Below, one piece after another: positions 59,857 to 64,000 of a stretch of 64,000 nt of DNA. The notes beneath the pieces are model-generated. The model saw nothing but the letters and a program-made list of their open reading frames with translations. It did not search any database and was not told the DNA's origin. Origin of the DNA: Natrinema sp. HArc-T2. Lineage in GTDB: Archaea; Halobacteriota; Halobacteria; Halobacteriales; Natrialbaceae. How positions within the stretch are numbered: the first letter of the stretch is position 1; each line of letters starts with the position of its first letter. A program made the position numbers and the translations under genes. The stretch covers positions 434,001 through 498,000 of the forward strand of contig NZ_JBGUAZ010000003.1 in the NCBI RefSeq assembly GCF_041821085.1, in the 5' to 3' direction.

Positions 59857-60853
59857 ACTCGTCGAGATGTAATGCATCGAAAAACCGCCGGGTGAGTCGA
59901 TCGCCGATAAATGCGAGGAGTTCGTCGGTGTCGTCACCATCGTCGGCGAACAGTCCGAGTTCGATCCGACCGCCGGCCATGTCGTGATGACCGCCGACCG
60001 AACCCAGTTCGTCGAAGCCGTCTTGAAGCGTCTTCCCGAGGTTGACCCGCGGATCGACCGACCGACCGCTCAGACGGATCGCATCCTCGACGATGCCGTA
60101 GACGAGCACCGTGTCCACGCCCTCGAGATTGAGCAGGTAGTCGGCCGCCTGCGGCAGCGCGTCGGTTTCGCCGGTCGTGCCGACGCTCGCGACGAGCGCC
60201 GAGCCTCGTCGTTCGCGACTAGCGATCGCCTGACCGATCGCGTCGAGGGTCCCCGGCGAAAACGTGCTGCCGTACAGTTGTTCGAGGATCTCGAGGTCCG
60301 CATCGGGGTAGAGTGTCAGTGCGGCCTCGTACTCGCGTCGCGTCGGCTCCCGGACGAAGTCGAGGCGCTCGCGGTGGAGCGCAAAGAGGAGCGCCGACGC
60401 GAGCCGTTCGGTAATTTCGACCTCGAGCTCACGGAGGTACTCGACGAAGATCGTCGCCGTCGCGCCGTACTCGGTTCGTACGTCGACGAACGTCGCGTCA
60501 GCCGGCTCGCTGGGATGATGATCGACGATGATGTCCGGGACGACACTCGTCGGGACCTCAGTGTTTGCACCCGGTGTGCTGTGATCGACGAAGCTCAAAC
60601 AGTCGTACTCCTCGAGGCTGGTCTTCGCGAGCGTCTGGAGGCTGATATCCAGCAGGTTGACGAACGCACGGTTTTGCTGGTGGGAGATCTCCCCGCCGTA
60701 GGTGATCGTCACGTCCGTGACGTCGTGATGGTGGGCGATCGTCTCGAGTGCGAGCGCGCTGGCGAGACAGTCCGGATCAGGGTTGTCATGACAGGCGATT
60801 GCCAGCGAGTCGGTCGCCTCGAGCACGGACACGAGTTCGGCCGCACGAGACAT
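59855..60853 (-). CDS. DHH-family phosphoesterase (nanoRNase/pAp phosphatase-like)
   Basis: A 332-residue enzyme: DHH metal site CHDNPDPDCLASALAL, VDHHPS (DHH core), and DHHA1 domain end SVGGHHDMAGGRIELG. It is expected to hydrolyse short RNA oligonucleotides, pAp or cyclic dinucleotides using Mn2+. MSRAAELVSVLEATD begins the family N-terminus. Downstream it is bounded by a family B element, upstream by a family A element next to the ornithine cyclodeaminase gene. Confidence 0.9.
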   Translation of the reverse strand: MSRAAELVSVLEATDSLAIACHDNPDPDCLASALALETIAHHHDVTDVTITYGGEISHQQNRAFVNLLDISLQTLAKTSLEEYDCLSFVDHSTPGANTEVPTSVVPDIIVDHHPSEPADATFVDVRTEYGATATIFVEYLRELEVEITERLASALLFALHRERLDFVREPTRREYEAALTLYPDADLEILEQLYGSTFSPGTLDAIGQAIASRERRGSALVASVGTTGETDALPQAADYLLNLEGVDTVLVYGIVEDAIRLSGRSVDPRVNLGKTLQDGFDELGSVGGHHDMAGGRIELGLFADDGDDTDELLAFIGDRLTRRFFDALHLDE

Positions 60854-60921
60854 ATCCGTAATACGCCGACGAGACGCTTGAAACCCGCGTCGGTCGTGGG
60901 CGACCGTGAGTCCCCGCCTCG

Positions 60922-61004
60922 CTATAGTAATAAAAACGATTCACACACTGATCGCACGATGACCCTGCGATCAGGTGTGCAGTGGCTTTCAGTTGTTACT
61001 CTAG
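60922..61004. repeat. Palindromic intergenic element, family A copy 2
   Basis: An 83 bp copy closely matching 5451-5537: CTATAGTAATAAAAACGATTC left arm and, in reverse complement, CTAGAGTAACAACTGAAAGC right arm, with the central hairpin CTGATCGCA...TGCGATCAG. The right end overlaps the TAG stop of the ornithine-cyclodeaminase-family gene (61001-61003). Compared with copy 1 the hairpin shows a C-G to T-A paired change. Confidence 0.8.
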
Positions 61005-61999
61005 TTCCCCGTCAGTGCCTCGCTCGCCGGCGCAAACTCGATTTCGGTGCCGCGTCCCTCCTCGAGTGCGCGATCGTAGAGCAGCGACGCCGCAGCAACC
61101 GTCTCGATGCCGGTGCCGCCGCTGTCGAAGACCGTAATCTCGTCGTCGCTTGCCCGCCCGGGGGCGGTCCCCGCGACGACACCTCCCAGTTCTGCGTGGA
61201 CGTGCTCCTCCGTGATTGCTCCCTCCTCGAGCGCGTGGATGAACGAGCCGGCATCGAGCGTCGCTCGCTCCCGGAGGTCGGGGACGTACGTCGCTCGCTC
61301 GATGGTCGTCGTATCGAGTTCGCGCTTGTCCGGCGAGTACTGGCCCATCGCAGTGACGTGCGTGCCGGGCTCGAGGTCGTCACCGTCAAAGACCGGCTCG
61401 CTGGCCGTCGTCGCCGTGATCACGACGTCCGCCCCGGCGACGGCGGCTGCACTCGAGTCGACTGCGTGGACCGACGCCTCGAGCGCCTCGTCGAACTCGG
61501 CGGCGAACGCCTCGCGGTTCTCGGGGGTCGGCGAGTAGACGCGGACCTCGTCGAACGGTCGGACTGTCGTGGTCGCACGCAGTTGGCCCCGGGCCTGCGC
61601 GCCGGTGCCGATAACGGCGAGGGTTTCGGCGTCGGTGCGCGCGAGTTCGTCGACCGCGACAGCCCCAGCCGCGCCGGTCTTGAACGGGTTCATGCTCGCA
61701 CCGTCAAGCAAGGCGAGTGGCGCGCCGCTGTCGGCGTCGAACAGCGGCGCCATAAACCAGGCGTCGCCGGCACCGAAGCCGGCGCTGTACATGTAGCCCC
61801 CCATCACGCCTGTCTCGGGGAGCACGGCGGCATAGCTGGTGAACATCCCCTCGGGATCGCTCCGGAGGAGTTTCGACCGCGGCTGTGCCGGTGCGCCTGC
61901 ACCGCGCTGGCGATAGCCCTCGCGGACGGCATCGATGTACTCGGTCGGCGTCGCAAGGTCGGCAACGTCGGCGCTGGTCAAGAACAGAGCGTCGGTCAT
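61001..61999 (-). CDS. Ornithine cyclodeaminase/alanine dehydrogenase family protein
   Basis: A 332-residue protein of the OCD/mu-crystallin family. The NAD-binding region is visible (LAVIGTGAQARGQLRATTTV). The N-terminal half holds the substrate-binding PRSKLLRSDPEGMFTSYAAVLP and the lysine-bearing FKTGAAGAVAVDELAR. Members reduce imines or oxidatively deaminate ornithine, alanine or similar amino acids; substrate is not defined. ATG at 61999 was chosen over an upstream extension. Confidence 0.9.
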   Translation of the reverse strand: MTDALFLTSADVADLATPTEYIDAVREGYRQRGAGAPAQPRSKLLRSDPEGMFTSYAAVLPETGVMGGYMYSAGFGAGDAWFMAPLFDADSGAPLALLDGASMNPFKTGAAGAVAVDELARTDAETLAVIGTGAQARGQLRATTTVRPFDEVRVYSPTPENREAFAAEFDEALEASVHAVDSSAAAVAGADVVITATTASEPVFDGDDLEPGTHVTAMGQYSPDKRELDTTTIERATYVPDLRERATLDAGSFIHALEEGAITEEHVHAELGGVVAGTAPGRASDDEITVFDSGGTGIETVAAASLLYDRALEEGRGTEIEFAPASEALTGN

Positions 62000-62071
62000 A
62001 CGCAACCAGAGGAGACGAATCGAGGAAAAGCAATCGACCGCAGAGAGCAAAGAGCGGAAACGTGACTGGAG

Positions 62072-62287
62072 TTAGTCCGCGTTGAGCGGCGGACGTGCGG
62101 AGTTGGCCTCGTCGGAAACGTCTGCTGGCGTGTTAATGAACATCGCGTGTCCGATGATCGACATCGAGACGAGCGCGCCGACCGGAATTGCCGCCGTCAG
62201 CGAGACGCCGACGACGGTCAGGGCTGCGGTGATGCCGAGCAGTGCGACTGGGATGAGGCCAAGAACAATGTCGTAGTATCCAGTCAT
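62072..62287 (-). CDS. Small two-helix haloarchaeal membrane protein
   Basis: A 71-residue protein with two hydrophobic segments (YYDIVLGLIPVALLGITAALT and AIPVGALVSMSIIGHAMFI), joined by a short loop, and a short polar tail ending PPLNAD. Its start is followed upstream by an AT-rich promoter-like stretch, supporting expression. Function is unknown; the simple topology is typical of conserved haloarchaeal membrane microproteins. Confidence 0.7.
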   Translation of the reverse strand: MTGYYDIVLGLIPVALLGITAALTVVGVSLTAAIPVGALVSMSIIGHAMFINTPADVSDEANSARPPLNAD

Positions 62288-62584
62288 AATCTATCCTATA
62301 ATAGGAGGAATAGCCATATAAGTATTTCCCATAATTAGCCCATGATAGACGTGTTTCCAACCCATAATCATTGGATTGTATCTTCATAACTTATGAAGTG
62401 GTTCCACATGATTGATTAGCTGATACAATACTCCCACTCGAATTTATGTATAATTCCTTTTGTATAAAAAGCGCGCTCAACAGCTTCCTAACGCTTGAAA
62501 AGCAGGCTATTTATCGCAGTATATTTGCGATCTGATGGTTCAGTGAGCGCCCGTAAAATCGAGTTCGCTCGAGGCTCGTAGGAC
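62288..62584. other. AT-rich intergenic region
   Basis: About 300 bases with a much lower GC content than the surroundings (runs such as TATAATAGGAGGAATAGCC, TTTATGTATAATTCC). It likely holds the promoter of the minus-strand microprotein at 62287. No gene or repeat is seen. Confidence 0.4.
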
Positions 62585-63010
62585 TTACCGCGTTCGTGAT
62601 ATGAACAGGGCGTAGCCAAGCCGCCAGCCGAGCAAGGCAACGAGGACGGTGCCGGTAATGACGATGGGAAACGGCCAGGTCGTCCCGCCCTCGAACAGCG
62701 GCGAGCCGCGGATCATCAGCCCGACGTTCGCCGCTGCGATCCACGCAACGGTCGTCAGTCGGAGGTCGCCGATCCCGCTGGAATGGTCACGCGTGTAGAC
62801 GCCTGCGAGCACTGCAACGGTGAGCCAGCCGATCACGAACGGGATGGCCGTCGCGAGCGATGCAAGCGGTTCGGCGATCGGGTTCCCGCCGTGTTCGACG
62901 TTGCCGAGGAGGACCAGCCCGACGACCACAGCGAGGTCCACGATGCCAGTGATGACCCGCTTCCGGTCGGGTGTGTTCTCCCGGGACCCGGTCTGAACTG
63001 CCGTATCCAT
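62585..63010 (-). CDS. DUF3054 family membrane protein
   Basis: A 141-residue membrane protein with four helices; LAVVVGLVLLGNVEHGGNP, IGWLTVAVLAGVYT and AANVGLMIRGSPLFEGGTTW are DUF3054 signatures. The family is widespread in actinobacteria and haloarchaea, without known function. The N-terminal 15 residues are polar. It is a single gene, divergent from the zinc-ribbon gene at 63439. Confidence 0.88.
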   Translation of the reverse strand: MDTAVQTGSRENTPDRKRVITGIVDLAVVVGLVLLGNVEHGGNPIAEPLASLATAIPFVIGWLTVAVLAGVYTRDHSSGIGDLRLTTVAWIAAANVGLMIRGSPLFEGGTTWPFPIVITGTVLVALLGWRLGYALFISRTR

Positions 63011-63072
63011 ACGACCGTGTGCGCACCGCGCACCTATTGGTCTCCCGGTTCGCCTCGGCAGAAACCGATCTG

Positions 63073-63153
63073 ATACGGACTCCTATCAGTCAGTGCCGGG
63101 GAACCCGCGACCGCCCTGCGGTCGGGCCGGGAATTCGGGGCAGTAAACCGTAT
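63073..63153. repeat. Palindromic element, family B copy 6
   Basis: Left end TGATACGGACTCCTATCAGT (TGA belongs to the consensus), right end in reverse complement ATACGGTTTACTGCC. Central hairpin GACCGC-cctg-CGGTC. Unlike the other copies it sits between divergent genes. Confidence 0.75.
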
Positions 63154-63407
63154 GACAGGATGGTGGCGCTCGGCGAGAGCCGATCGCCGAGTGCCGCCCA
63201 CCGGACAGCGCATCATCGTGCGAGGTCTCCCCCGCACGATCGGAGCGTCAACGGACGGGTACTTTGTTAGCGGTGGCGTTCAGACATGGCCATCGTACCG
63301 TCTATCGCGGTTACACGGTAATACCGTATTACGACAGCCGAGGATACGGCCTGCTCACGATCGATCTCGCCCCACGTTAATCGATTCGTGACTATCTGCA
63401 AAAGAAC

Positions 63408-63414
63408 TAATATA
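63408..63414 (+). promoter_or_regulatory. TATA box of the zinc-ribbon gene
   Basis: TAATATA is centred about 28 bases before the ATG at 63439, consistent with a leaderless transcript. Confidence 0.55.
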
Positions 63415-63438
63415 GGTCGACGCCGAATCGGTCTCGTG

Positions 63439-64000
63439 ATGGCTGTGGTCGGCGACAAACGAGTCGGCTGTGACGGCTGTGGCCGAACAGTTGCGCTCGA
63501 GGAACTGACGACAGTGACGATGCCCGACGGCCAGCAGGTCGTCTGCTGTCCGGACTGTGAGCCCCACGCCAGAGCGGCCGCACAGAAGGGCGGGTCGCTC
63601 GATCAGCGTCGGGATACCTGTGATGGCTGTACCGGTACCTTCCTCGTGGCCGAACTCGAGGACGTGGTGCTCGATGATGGCACCGTCTTGACCTGTTGTC
63701 CGTCGTGTGCATCCGAGGCACCGACGGGAGACGATGACGACACGGCGTCGACCGACACTGACGGGCCCGCCGATGCCGGGACGGCGACCGGGCCCGAGTC
63801 AGCCGACGACGCTCAGTATCGCTGTACGCAGTGTCACGAACAGGTCTCCGAGGAGCCGTTCTGTGTGACGACGATCGACGACCGCACCGAGCGGCTGTGT
63901 GCCGAGTGCAAGGCCAACGCCGAAGATCGTGGCATCGTTGCGACCGTCGAGATGCGAAAGACCAAAGCGCGTGAGATACTCGGCGTGGAGCCGGACGTGA
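63439..64000 (+). CDS. Multi-CxxC zinc-ribbon protein, partial
   Basis: 187 codons are visible and the frame runs off the right edge. Three similar CxxC...CxxC units occur: CDGC (11-14) with CCPDC (36-40), a second CDGC with CCPSC, and, after an Asp/Ser/Thr-rich linker, CTQC with CAEC. These are typical zinc-ribbon modules found in many haloarchaeal proteins of unknown role, possibly nucleic-acid binding. The ATG at 63439 is supported by a TATA box 28 bases upstream. The C-terminus is unseen. Confidence 0.8.
   Translation, partial: MAVVGDKRVGCDGCGRTVALEELTTVTMPDGQQVVCCPDCEPHARAAAQKGGSLDQRRDTCDGCTGTFLVAELEDVVLDDGTVLTCCPSCASEAPTGDDDDTASTDTDGPADAGTATGPESADDAQYRCTQCHEQVSEEPFCVTTIDDRTERLCAECKANAEDRGIVATVEMRKTKAREILGVEPDV

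Larger units (their letters stand above)
63011..63438. other. Intergenic region with repeat, palindrome and promoter
   Basis: Holds the family B element at 63073-63153, a 15-base perfect inverted repeat (GTAATA-CCG-TATTAC) at 63318-63332 and a TAATATA box at 63408-63414 about 28 bases before the start at 63439. No gene is seen. Confidence 0.5.

Noticed and set aside
59984..62065. 693-codon open frame on the plus strand covering the DHH and ornithine-cyclodeaminase-family genes
   Set aside because: It is antisense to two well-supported genes, is Arg-rich without folds, and is the expected product of high-GC third positions on the opposite strand.
32671..63153. The family B repeats considered as CRISPR repeats or tRNA fragments
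   Set aside because: They are dispersed singly, palindromic over their whole length and not regularly spaced, and no tRNA arms fit.

Overview
The window is chromosomal DNA of an extremely halophilic archaeon (class Halobacteria). The evidence is high GC with very acidic proteins, leaderless-type promoters (a TATA-like box about 27-30 bases before many start codons), Tat lipoproteins, intron-containing tRNA-Met and tRNA-Trp genes, and haloarchaea-restricted families (HVO_2753-like zinc finger, DUF5794, DUF5830, DUF7115, HalOD1, HTH_10). Palindromic intergenic elements of the kind seen here and a lysyl oxidase suggest the Natrialbaceae (Haloterrigena/Natrinema-like), but that placement is inference. 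I see no rRNA, CRISPR array, transposase or replication origin.

Layout. 1-5.2 kb: membrane proteins, the repair protein NreA, then a zinc-finger microprotein with elongation factor 1-beta. 5.4-11.1 kb: the conserved archaeal information-processing cluster (L21e, Rpb4-like RpoF, DUF655, KsgA, HemK2-type methylase), interrupted by an MscS channel. 11.1-16.6 kb: PQQ-propeller lipoprotein, a two-gene MetE-type methionine synthase, nitroreductase and a Gfo/Idh/MocA oxidoreductase. 16.6-18.6 kb: an AT-richer island with a Tat-exported ferritin-like DUF2202 protein, a membrane-anchored lysyl oxidase and a microprotein. 18.8-25.4 kb: heme A synthase, uracil-DNA glycosylase, aldehyde dehydrogenase, DUF5830, DUF7115 and split tRNA-Met. 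25.6-31.5 kb: a surface-glycan locus with two GT4 glycosyltransferases, two alkaline-phosphatase-fold enzymes and a divergent flippase-like membrane protein. 31.5-44 kb: metal-dependent membrane hydrolases, DedA, an arylsulfotransferase-like propeller, tandem universal stress protein, HalOD1 and HTH_10 regulators, an orphan Zim-type DNA methylase and transporters. 44-46 kb: gene-poor, AT-richer DNA with a 46-residue membrane microprotein and a winged-helix regulator. 46-50 kb: split tRNA-Trp, DUF5794, IMP dehydrogenase and a cytidylate-kinase-like protein. 50-58 kb: a fused E1-like/YcaO enzyme, CPA2 antiporter, MATE exporter with its TetR repressor and operator, and RNA-binding and lipoprotein genes. 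58-64 kb: DJ-1/PfpI, Hsp20, DHH phosphoesterase, ornithine cyclodeaminase family, DUF3054 and the start of a zinc-ribbon protein.

The most unusual signals are as follows. (1) About ten dispersed 80-110 bp imperfect palindromes sit mostly at gene 3' ends. Their termini (consensus TGATACGG or CTATAG) often coincide with the stop codon of the flanking gene, and their central hairpins vary by compensatory changes. (2) A stand-alone E1-like/YcaO protein has a complete cysteine quartet and ATP motifs but no visible precursor peptide. (3) A MetE pair has the zinc ligands in only one partner. (4) A lysyl oxidase retains its copper histidines and both quinone-cofactor precursor residues. (5) The tRNA-Trp intron carries a C/D-box-like guide matching its own anticodon loop.
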